Shown here in pieces: positions 54,021-61,256 of a DNA stretch of 64,000 nt. The DNA is from Candidatus Praeruminimicrobium purgamenti (GTDB lineage Bacteria > Elusimicrobiota > Endomicrobiia > Endomicrobiales > Endomicrobiaceae). Below the pieces are notes generated by a model. That model did no database searches. It had not been told where the DNA came from and saw only the letters and a list, made by a program, of their open reading frames with translations. The translations under genes and the position numbers were made by a program. The DNA is taken from positions 163,173 to 227,172 of the forward strand of contig JAHDQW010000007.1 in assembly GCA_018433585.1 (NCBI GenBank). Direction: 5' to 3'. The first letter of the stretch is position 1, and every line of letters begins with the position of its first letter.

Positions 54021-54630
54021 GATACTTGATATCTTCAATATTTGTACGCTTCCCTCTCTCATTTATAAAAGTAAAAAATCTTTTTGAAAATCGATCAATA
54101 ACACTATTTACAACAATCTTCTGAATATCTTTATTTGAAAACTTATTAATTATTTGTTTTTTTAAAGAAGTATCATTTCTCAATTTACAATTTCGTGCAA
54201 TTTTATCCAATTCTTGTTTCCATAAAAGACTGACCAATAAATCTTTTGAAAGTATATGTTTAAATCCTGCTTTTCTCTTTAATATAAGACTCTTATGCTC
54301 ATCAATAACAAATATTCCAACCCTATCAGGTAATCTTTTTATCGTTGCTGATTTTATAAATCGATTATGTATTACCACATAGACACTGTTAAAAATTTTT
54401 AAATAACCTTTTATTTGATGTAATAACTTATCTAAATTATCTTTCTCACTCTTTATTTCAAAAGCAGTTGTTTTATAATCACTAATATATACTAAATCTG
54501 CCAATTGCTTATTTTCCACCAAAAATGGCAATTCTGAGATTATTATATCAATAGGTTTTATTTCCATTATAACATCATCTATTAAAATAGCTTTTATATC
54601 TTCAGCATTCAGTATTTTATCTTTATTCAT
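53977..54630 (-). CDS. sce7726-like protein with a PD-(D/E)xK-type motif
   Basis: A 217-residue protein that fits the sce7726 family. Asp45 (LADLVYIS), Glu58 and Lys60 (AFEIKSEKDNLDKL) form a D...ExK triad like a restriction-endonuclease fold, followed by the family signature LLHQIKGYLKIFNSVYVVIHNR. Proteins of this family often stand beside beta/sce7725 proteins. The gene overlaps the preceding decayed gene (TGA within ATGA) and, at its end, the beta-family gene on the other strand. Nuclease activity is predicted, not shown. Confidence 0.75.
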   Translation of the reverse strand: MNKDKILNAEDIKAILIDDVIMEIKPIDIIISELPFLVENKQLADLVYISDYKTTAFEIKSEKDNLDKLLHQIKGYLKIFNSVYVVIHNRFIKSATIKRLPDRVGIFVIDEHKSLILKRKAGFKHILSKDLLVSLLWKQELDKIARNCKLRNDTSLKKQIINKFSNKDIQKIVVNSVIDRFSKRFFTFINERGKRTNIEDIKYLRVQSNLPLPSLTK

Positions 54631-55253
54631 ACTTTTCTCAAAAACTTTAAAATATTATCCAAATAACATCTATGTTTAAATCTAGAATTAGGATGATAGG
54701 CATTTATAACTGTAGTATCCTCTAAAAAAGATACTTGGAATTTATCTATTATATCTATAAGATTATCACTTTTTAAATCTAAAAACAATTGATAAACACA
54801 ACTATAATTTTATAATAATATCTGGAGAAATTGCTCGAATCTTCCTTATAATTAATTCTTTGTTGATTCTGTAACATTTATTGATAGTACTATGCTTCTT
54901 AGCGTGAGCACCGCTACCAATTTTTTAAATATTTATTACAGCTATATTTTTTATAACACTAATTATTGCTCTAACATTGGGAATTTTTTAAATTCATGAA
55001 TAAGAATATATTATAGAAAAGGAAACTCTTATAACATTCATCCATGTCATATACAATTTCTTGTAACCATTAACTCCTTTATAAATATAATCTCGTAAAT
55101 TCCAATCAATGGCATTCTAATATTTGCTTTCTTTAAGTATCCATAAAATTTTATATTGTGTATTCAAAAAAGTTTTTATGGCAACTATATCATTTTACTA
55201 CCATATATTTTCCCAAATTCAAGATCTATTGTTTTTAAATCTTCAATATTCAT
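54627..55253 (-). pseudogene. Decayed gene, possible uracil-DNA-glycosylase-like fold
   Basis: A start ATG at 55251-55253 opens a frame (MNIEDLKTIDLEFGKIYG) that stops after about 23 codons. Further fragments in other frames read like one protein: DWNLRDYIYKGVNGYKKLYMTW, then KCYRINKELIIRKIRAISPDIIIK, and a last uninterrupted piece of about 58 codons ending in INAYHPNSRFKHRCYLDNIL and a TGA that overlaps the sce7726-like ATG. The HPNSR and SPDIII motifs recall UDG-superfamily proteins, a weak guess. At least three frameshifts or stops break it, so it is not functional. Confidence 0.6.
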
Positions 55254-55411
55254 AAGGAAATCCATTTTTATTCATTACATTTTATCATAAATTTTTCAAG
55301 ATTTTGCTAATCTTTTAAGGCTCTAATATTTGGCTTATAATTAAAATCATTATGAAGTTTTTGAAAGAATGTAAATTATAATTAGATTAATCGAAATTGT
55401 TTTAAGACACG

Positions 55412-56515
55412 TTATATTTTCTTGTGTTTTTTATAAAAATGAGTAGTATGTGGATTTATATAAGTGTAATTACTGTCTTTAAATTCAACAGTCCCTATTT
55501 TCTTTATAAATGGTAATAAATATGGCAATAAAATCAAAATTATTGCTAATAGAATCAAATATACCTTCTGATCGTATGGTATAAAGCTTTTATGGAAGGG
55601 AAATTTATAAAGTGTAGTCGTTTCAGGAACATCTCTTAAAAGAACACAAATATTAACTGATGATATATCCAATAGTGTAATAAAAATCACTATTGGTGCG
55701 ATGCAGAAACATAATAATTTAAGTTTCTTAAAAAAAACAACATTTCCTTCGTATATTTTTCTCAAATATTCATATGGATCTATATAATCATTATTTAATT
55801 CGATAGCTTGTTGAAAATTTGTGATTGCTTCATCATAATTTTTTTGGGCATGATTAGCAATTCCCATATTATTATGCACTTCTGCCAAAAATTTTGAATT
55901 TTTTGGTATTATTTCTTCTAAAATATCAATAGCTTCTATAAAATCTTTAATTCCTTTCTTGTAGGAACCATCTTCAGATTTAGCAATTCCTCTATTGTTG
56001 TAAATCTCAGAAAGCTTATTTTTAAGTAGTTGTTCTGTATTACCAAATTTATCTTTGATACTCTTACTAATTTCAATCGCTTTTGTAAAATCTTCAATTG
56101 CTTTTTTATGTTCCCTATTATTATTTTTCGCAACTCCTCTGTCATTATAAAAAGTTACAAGTAGCAACTTATCCGTATTTAAGGATTCTAATATTTTTAT
56201 ACCTTTATCATAATCTTTAATCGCTTCTATATAATCTTCAAATTCATTTTTTCCACCAGCTCTCCCACAATAAAAAATTGACAATTCTTTATTACTTAAC
56301 TTATCATTTTGTTGAGAAAGTTCTAAAATATTAATTGCTTCAGTAAAATCTTTAATTGCCCTATAAAAAAAATCTCTAAGTTTAACTTCTGCAAGTCCTC
56401 TGTTAAAATATGATATTGCATGTTTTTGATCTAAAAGTGAAAACGGTACATAAAGGAATAAAATACAAGAGTGTAGTCCAAATATTAAAATCGTTATAAA
56501 TGTTTTGTAAGAAAT
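55412..56515 (-). CDS. TPR-repeat membrane protein, 5' end uncertain
   Basis: About 367 residues: a transmembrane segment near the start (TFITILIFGLHSCILFLY), at least five TPR repeats (for example YNDRGVAKNNNREHKKAIEDFTKAI), then two C-terminal transmembrane helices. No ATG, GTG or TTG stands at a sensible place; the frame is open through the 3' end of tRNA-His, where the only start codon is the anticodon itself. Either a rare ATT is used near 56515, or the gene was cut when its 5' end was joined to the tRNA. It is at the tRNA boundary of the accessory block. Confidence 0.6.
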   Translation of the reverse strand: MSYKTFITILIFGLHSCILFLYVPFSLLDQKHAISYFNRGLAEVKLRDFFYRAIKDFTEAINILELSQQNDKLSNKELSIFYCGRAGGKNEFEDYIEAIKDYDKGIKILESLNTDKLLLVTFYNDRGVAKNNNREHKKAIEDFTKAIEISKSIKDKFGNTEQLLKNKLSEIYNNRGIAKSEDGSYKKGIKDFIEAIDILEEIIPKNSKFLAEVHNNMGIANHAQKNYDEAITNFQQAIELNNDYIDPYEYLRKIYEGNVVFFKKLKLLCFCIAPIVIFITLLDISSVNICVLLRDVPETTTLYKFPFHKSFIPYDQKVYLILLAIILILLPYLLPFIKKIGTVEFKDSNYTYINPHTTHFYKKHKKI

Positions 56516-56517
56516 GT

Positions 56518-56595
56518 TGGGGTGGCTGACGAGATTTGAACCCGCGACCTTCGCTTCCACAGAGCGACGCTCTAACCAGCTGAGCTACAGCCACC
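56518..56595 (-). tRNA. tRNA-His (GTG anticodon)
   Basis: A complete cloverleaf on the minus strand with acceptor stem GTGGCTG/CAGCCAC, an extra 5' G paired to C73 as required for tRNA-His, a D arm with AGCTCAGCTGGTTAGAGC, anticodon loop CTGTGGA (GTG) and T arm GGTTCAAATC. The 3' CCA is encoded at 56518-56520. It lies 18 bases after tRNA-Arg and shares its promoter. Confidence 0.96.
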
Positions 56596-56613
56596 AAAAG
56601 TGCGAATAAAAAG

Positions 56614-56687
56614 CGTCTCCGACGTGAGTTGAACACGTAACCTACTGCTTAGAAGGCAGTTGCTCTATCCAATTGAGCTACGGAGAC
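56614..56687 (-). tRNA. tRNA-Arg (TCT anticodon)
   Basis: A complete cloverleaf on the minus strand: acceptor GTCTCCG/CGGAGAC, D arm AGCTCAATTGGATAGAGC, anticodon loop CTTCTAA (TCT, reads AGA/AGG) and T arm GTGTTCAACTCAC, discriminator G. The 3' CCA is not encoded. It precedes tRNA-His in one transcript. Confidence 0.96.
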
Positions 56688-56704
56688 ACTCGTAATAAGC
56701 AAGA

Positions 56705-56733
56705 ATTATACAAAAACAAGAGTTCCTAGTCAA
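56705..56733 (-). promoter_or_regulatory. Promoter of the tRNA-Arg/tRNA-His unit
   Basis: On the minus strand TTGACT (56728-56733), a 17-base spacer, TATAAT (56705-56710). It ends about 17 bases before the tRNA-Arg 5' end, as expected for a stable RNA promoter. Confidence 0.88.
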
Positions 56734-56746
56734 ATACCGCGCTTTA

Positions 56747-56755
56747 TGGTATAAT
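56747..56755 (+). promoter_or_regulatory. Extended -10 promoter of the U32 gene
   Basis: TGGTATAAT, an extended -10 element (TG-n-TATAAT), ends 6 bases before the ATG at 56762. No Shine-Dalgarno can fit, so the mRNA should be leaderless. It diverges from the tRNA promoter. Confidence 0.7.
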
Positions 56756-56761
56756 AAAAAC

Positions 56762-58009
56762 ATGTTTAGAAATAAATCTGAATTACTGGTGCCGGCAGGC
56801 TCGTTATCTAGGTTGAAAACGGCAGTCTTGTACGGCGCAGATGCGGTATATTCAGGCACTCCCGATTTATCGCTGAGGCTTAAATCTTCTTTTCCTTTGG
56901 AACAACTGCAGGAAGGCGCAGAATTTGTCCATAATGCAGGCAAAAAACTTTATTTAACGTTAAATTTATTTTCGCACAATAAAGATATTGATAAGCTTAC
57001 GTCTTTTATAAATACAATAAAAGAAATAAACCCCGACGGAGTTATTATTTCAGACCCCGGAATATTTCAGTTTGTGCATGAAAGGCTGCCGAAACTTCCT
57101 ATACATATATCAACGCAGGCGAACGTTTGTTCGTGGCTTACGGTTGATTTTTGGAAAAAGATGGGGGCTTCTTTATGCGTTTTGGGAAGAGAAGTAAGTT
57201 TTGCGGAAATTACCGAAATAAGAGGCAAATGTCCTGACATAAAGCTTGAAATGTTTATACACGGGGCGATGTGCATAAGCTATTCGGGAAGATGTTTGAT
57301 TTCTTCTTTTATGGCTTCAAGAAGCGCCAATCAGGGAGCATGCGCCCACTCTTGCAGATGGAAATACAAAATGTATCTTGAAGAAGAAGAAAGACCAAAC
57401 CAATATTACGGTATAGAAGAAGACGAAAAAGGCACATATTTTTTTAATTCAAAAGATTTATGCCTTATGCCGAAACTTAACGAAATTTTGGCTTTGGGCA
57501 TAGATTCTTTAAAAATAGAGGGAAGAAACAAGACTGAATATTACGTTGCGCAAACGGCTAGAGTTTACAGAAAGGCGATTGACGATTATTACGCGGCTCC
57601 GGATAAATGGAATGCCGACATTTATATAAAAGAGCTGAACACTTTGCAGAACAGAGGATATACGCTTGGGTTTTTTAACGGCATTCCTGATGAAAAAGCT
57701 CAGGATTACAACGATACTTCAAGCAAAAGCGATTACAGAAACTGCGGGTTTGTAAGAGAAGCAGGAGAAGATTACATAATACTTGAACTCAGGCATAAGC
57801 TGTCGAAAGACGATGAGATAGAATTCCTTTCGCCTTACAGATTTGAACCTTATAAAATGAAACTTTCGAGTATGCAGATAGCAGGTTCCAAAAAAATAGT
57901 TGATACTTTATCGCCGGGAGTTCTTAATCAGGCGGTAAAACTTCCAGTAGAAAAAACAGACGTTAACCTTTTACCGAAATATACTGTGGCGAGGATGAAA
58001 ATAAAATGA
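56762..58009 (+). CDS. Peptidase U32-family protein (RlhA/TrhP-like)
   Basis: A 415-residue cytoplasmic protein of the U32 family. Members hydroxylate RNA: TrhP makes 5-hydroxyuridine at tRNA position 34, and RlhA modifies 23S rRNA. Signatures are LLVPAGSLSRLKTAVLYGADAVY at the N-terminus, AMCISYSGRCLISSFM, and NQGACAHSCRWKY with the cysteines, plus SLKIEGRNKTEYYV. The length and single domain fit TrhP-type. The ATG is probably translated from a leaderless mRNA. It overlaps the next gene by 4 bases (ATGA). Confidence 0.9.
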   Translation: MFRNKSELLVPAGSLSRLKTAVLYGADAVYSGTPDLSLRLKSSFPLEQLQEGAEFVHNAGKKLYLTLNLFSHNKDIDKLTSFINTIKEINPDGVIISDPGIFQFVHERLPKLPIHISTQANVCSWLTVDFWKKMGASLCVLGREVSFAEITEIRGKCPDIKLEMFIHGAMCISYSGRCLISSFMASRSANQGACAHSCRWKYKMYLEEEERPNQYYGIEEDEKGTYFFNSKDLCLMPKLNEILALGIDSLKIEGRNKTEYYVAQTARVYRKAIDDYYAAPDKWNADIYIKELNTLQNRGYTLGFFNGIPDEKAQDYNDTSSKSDYRNCGFVREAGEDYIILELRHKLSKDDEIEFLSPYRFEPYKMKLSSMQIAGSKKIVDTLSPGVLNQAVKLPVEKTDVNLLPKYTVARMKIK

Positions 58010-59316
58010 GAAGAATTTTTCTGGTGTTTTTCGGCATTCTTTTTGCGCTTGTGAGCCTTGAAATTTTGCTGCAGACAAGTTCTTTTGTTATTTCGGTAGT
58101 AAACCACGTAAACAACAGTAAAACGCTTAAATTTTTGAGAGATAAAGAGCAGGTAACGATATTGTGCGTAGGAGAGTCGACCACCTTTGCGCAGTATCCT
58201 AAACAGCTTGTGGATTATCTTAACGAACACATAAAAAAAGATTTTGTCGTGATTGACTGCGGAGTACCAGGCACAAACGTTGAAAACATTACGGCAAGAA
58301 TTGACAGCCAGATAAAAACTTACAACCCTGATATTGTTATTTCGATGATGGGCGCAAATGACGCAACGCTCCAGGAAAAACAGATATATAAAAAGTACTC
58401 GTTTAAAACGGTTGAGCTTTTTATGCTGATAAAAAGGCATATTGAAAGTTTGGCTGCCGAAAAACTTTATGCCGATGAACAGAATATTGATTATTCCATG
58501 ATGGTTGACGCATACTTTAACAGCGGAGAAAAGCCCGTAAAGTTGATTAAAATACTTGAGAAAAACCCTAAAGACATAAAAGCTCTTGAAGGGCTTATAT
58601 CAATCTACAGAACAAGAAAAGATTACGCAAACGTTGAAAAGTATGCCGATATGTTTTTGACGACGCATCCGTATACAAATAATATGTTTGTGTATTTTAT
58701 GCTTACGGACGTTTATATACAGCAGAAAAAATACGAATCGGCTTATAATTTTATATTGTCGATAATAATGAACGACAAAATAACAAACGAACAGAAAAAC
58801 GAATATTTTTCAAAGATAGTCGAATCGTATATTTCTTTTGCGACGACACAGCAGCTTGTCGAATATTACAACCTGTTGGTTAATAAAAAAATGCAGACGG
58901 CTATATTAAACGATTTGTATAAGTATTTAAAAAAGAATAATGTTGAAGTAAGTTATTACGGCTACGTTAACAGATATGACAAAATAAGAAATATCCCTAA
59001 TTTTGAAACGGAAGAAATTAAACAGTCGTATCTTTTATTTGCGCAGAAAGTTACGGATAAAGACGTTATATATATATGTATGGGCTATCCGACAGTTTCT
59101 ATAGAAAAGTTCAGAAATTTTTTCAGGGATACAAAATTAAGAGACAAAATCATTTTTGTTTCAAACGAAGAAAATTTTAAGAAAAAACTGGAAAGTCTTC
59201 CGTATTACGATTTATTCGTGGATAATTTCGGCGGAACTTTCGGACACTGCACGGCTTTGGGGAACAAGCTTATTGCGGAAACAGTCGGTAAAAAAATAGT
59301 TGATATGGTGGATTAG
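58006..59316 (+). CDS. SGNH/GDSL hydrolase with TPR-like helices
   Basis: A 436-residue protein with an N-terminal membrane anchor (residues 1-27) and an SGNH domain: ILCVGESTTFAQYP (serine in block I), GVPGTNVENI (Gly of block II), MMGANDA (Asn of block III) and a closing DNFGGTFGHCTALGNKL (Asp and His of block V). A helical region of TPR type is inserted at residues 180-300. Such proteins act as esterases or acetyl-modification enzymes on envelope glycans. It overlaps the U32 gene by 4 bases and is followed by Smr. Confidence 0.85.
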   Translation: MRRIFLVFFGILFALVSLEILLQTSSFVISVVNHVNNSKTLKFLRDKEQVTILCVGESTTFAQYPKQLVDYLNEHIKKDFVVIDCGVPGTNVENITARIDSQIKTYNPDIVISMMGANDATLQEKQIYKKYSFKTVELFMLIKRHIESLAAEKLYADEQNIDYSMMVDAYFNSGEKPVKLIKILEKNPKDIKALEGLISIYRTRKDYANVEKYADMFLTTHPYTNNMFVYFMLTDVYIQQKKYESAYNFILSIIMNDKITNEQKNEYFSKIVESYISFATTQQLVEYYNLLVNKKMQTAILNDLYKYLKKNNVEVSYYGYVNRYDKIRNIPNFETEEIKQSYLLFAQKVTDKDVIYICMGYPTVSIEKFRNFFRDTKLRDKIIFVSNEENFKKKLESLPYYDLFVDNFGGTFGHCTALGNKLIAETVGKKIVDMVD

Positions 59317-59321
59317 CTAAA

Positions 59322-59588
59322 ATGGCGGGTTTAAAGCTTGATTTGCATGAAATATTTAATAAAGGAAAAGAGATAGACAAAGCTTTGCATGACGTAATAT
59401 ATCAGGCGAGAGAAAAACGCATCGGCGAAGTTGAAATAATTCCCGGTAAAGGAAGCGGAGTTCTTAAAGAAAAAGTCATCCGTTTTTTAAATGACAAAGA
59501 AATAAAAAAAATGTATAGTAGATATAAGGTGGACAATAAAAATTTCGGCAGAATTTTTGTATATTTTAATTTTAATAAATTAAAATAA
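59322..59588 (+). CDS. Smr-domain protein (MutS2 C-terminal type)
   Basis: An 88-residue stand-alone Smr domain, a predicted endonuclease of DNA or RNA. LDLHEIFNKGKEIDKALHDVI opens the fold and IIPGKGSGVLKEKVIRFL is the nucleotide-binding loop. The HGxG of MutS2 reads PGKGSG here, as in many small Smr proteins. It follows the SGNH gene after 5 bases. Role in ribosome rescue or recombination is possible; no MutS2 is nearby. Confidence 0.88.
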   Translation: MAGLKLDLHEIFNKGKEIDKALHDVIYQAREKRIGEVEIIPGKGSGVLKEKVIRFLNDKEIKKMYSRYKVDNKNFGRIFVYFNFNKLK

Positions 59589-59601
59589 GCGGAGACAGTT
59601 A

Positions 59602-60054
59602 ATGAAGAAATTAATAATAGTTGTTTTAGTTAATATTTTTGCGTTGTTTATGGTTTCAAACATAGTAAGCGGAATTACTATAGACAAATGGCAGACGCTT
59701 ATAGCATCGGCTGTAGTTTTGTCTTTTATAAATATGTTTTTGAAGCCTGTGATAAAATTTATCACGCTTCCTATAAATATTTTGTCGCTGGGAATTTTTA
59801 CGCTTTTTATAAACGCTTTTCTTCTGTATTTCGTCGAAAGGATTGTGAAAGGTTTTTATATAGCAAATTTCAGCTCGGCTTTTATAGGAGCATTGCTTTT
59901 GAGCATCATATATATGCTGCTTGAAGCTTTTGTAATAAGGGGCAAAGTAAGGATAATAAGAAAAGAAGACGTTTACGGAAAGCCTCAAAATAAAGAAACA
60001 ATACCTCAGGGTACGGTAATAGACGTTGAAGCTATAGAGGAGAAAGACAAGTAA
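59602..60054 (+). CDS. Phage holin family 4 (DUF/Phage_holin_4_2) membrane protein
   Basis: A 150-residue protein with four transmembrane helices and a charged tail, of the widespread Phage_holin_4_2 family. VLSFINMFLKPVIKFITLPINILSLGIFTLFINAF is the family signature. Chromosomal copies are not lytic as far as known and may be membrane house-keeping proteins. 13 bases separate it from Smr, and the HD-domain gene follows 11 bases later, so all are in one transcript. Confidence 0.9.
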   Translation: MKKLIIVVLVNIFALFMVSNIVSGITIDKWQTLIASAVVLSFINMFLKPVIKFITLPINILSLGIFTLFINAFLLYFVERIVKGFYIANFSSAFIGALLLSIIYMLLEAFVIRGKVRIIRKEDVYGKPQNKETIPQGTVIDVEAIEEKDK

Positions 60055-60065
60055 AGGGGAAAACT

Positions 60066-61256
60066 ATGATAAACAAAGAATTAATTGAAAGAATATTTTC
60101 GGCGGCGAATATTTTAAGATGGAACGACCACATAAGACCGTTTGATTTTTTTGAGATAGATAAGCAGGCGCACAAGATGATAATCGCTTATATTATCGCC
60201 AAATTTGACGAGGAAGAAGGCAAAAAAATAAACTGGATTAACCTTATAGAAGGCTCTATTTTTGAATTTTTTCACAGAACCATGCTTACGGATTTGAAGC
60301 CTGAAGTTTATCATGAAATAATGTCAAAGAAAAAAAATGAGCTTAACAAGTGGGTTTTGGAAAATTTGAAAAAAGATCTTCTTCCTTTGGGAGAAGGTTT
60401 TTTGGAAAGGTTCGAAAAGTATCTTTTTGACGACGGCTATTCGCAGTATGAAAAAAGAATTCTTTCCGCTTCGCATGAATTTGCGACGAAATGGGAATTC
60501 GGCATAATATATCCGTGGAACGAAATGCTTTACGGCATAGACACTACGAAAGAAACGGTTGACGCCTGCATATCGAAGTATCAGGATTTTGTCGGCGTAA
60601 AAAAACTTGTAATGAATAAAAAATATTACGGTTTTTTGGATTTGTGCGGACAGCTTAGATTTCAGCAGAGATGGGCGCAGTCTTTCAGACAGCCTAAAAC
60701 TACCGTTCTGGGACATATGTTCGTGGTTGCGATATTCAGTTATTTGTATTCTATAGAAATGGGCGTTTCGGAAAAGAGATGCTATAACAATTTCTTCTCT
60801 TCATTGTTCCACGATTTGCCGGAGATACTTACAAAAGACATAGTAAGCCCGATAAAATCGTCGGTTGAAGGGCTTGAAGACATAATAAAAGAATTTGAAA
60901 AGAAACAGGTTGAAAACAGAATTCTTCCTTTGCTTCCGGAAAGCTGGCATTTTGAAATGACATGCTTTATACAGGACGAATTCTTAAACAGAATCGTCGA
61001 AAACTCTTTTGTAAAAATAGTTGACGAGATAGACGATAAAACAAACAAAGACAATTTGTCGGCGATAGACGGTAAACTTATAGAAGTATGCGACAAGCTG
61101 TCGGCCTATATAGAAGCTTCTTTGGCTTTGCGTTACGGAATTCATTCCGAAATACTCGATAAATCAAAAGAAAAGCTTTATATGAAATATGCAAATACGA
61201 AAATTGCAAAACTGAATTTTAAAGAAGTGTTTGATTATTTTAAATCGGCAAATTAA
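60066..61256 (+). CDS. HD-domain phosphohydrolase
   Basis: A 396-residue protein with a long N-terminal helical domain and an HD domain from about residue 205: TVLGHMFVV, FSSLFHDLPEILTKDIVSPIK (His-Asp metal pair) and IVDEIDDKT (late Asp). The YfbR/HD_3-type nucleotide phosphohydrolases share the FHDLPE motif. A ribosome site AGGGG precedes the ATG. It overlaps the 3' end of the converging PBP gene by 4 bases. The substrate is not known. Confidence 0.85.
   Translation: MINKELIERIFSAANILRWNDHIRPFDFFEIDKQAHKMIIAYIIAKFDEEEGKKINWINLIEGSIFEFFHRTMLTDLKPEVYHEIMSKKKNELNKWVLENLKKDLLPLGEGFLERFEKYLFDDGYSQYEKRILSASHEFATKWEFGIIYPWNEMLYGIDTTKETVDACISKYQDFVGVKKLVMNKKYYGFLDLCGQLRFQQRWAQSFRQPKTTVLGHMFVVAIFSYLYSIEMGVSEKRCYNNFFSSLFHDLPEILTKDIVSPIKSSVEGLEDIIKEFEKKQVENRILPLLPESWHFEMTCFIQDEFLNRIVENSFVKIVDEIDDKTNKDNLSAIDGKLIEVCDKLSAYIEASLALRYGIHSEILDKSKEKLYMKYANTKIAKLNFKEVFDYFKSAN

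Noticed and set aside
57928..58440. 170-residue minus-strand frame across the U32/SGNH junction
   Set aside because: It overlaps two well supported genes and has no ribosome site.
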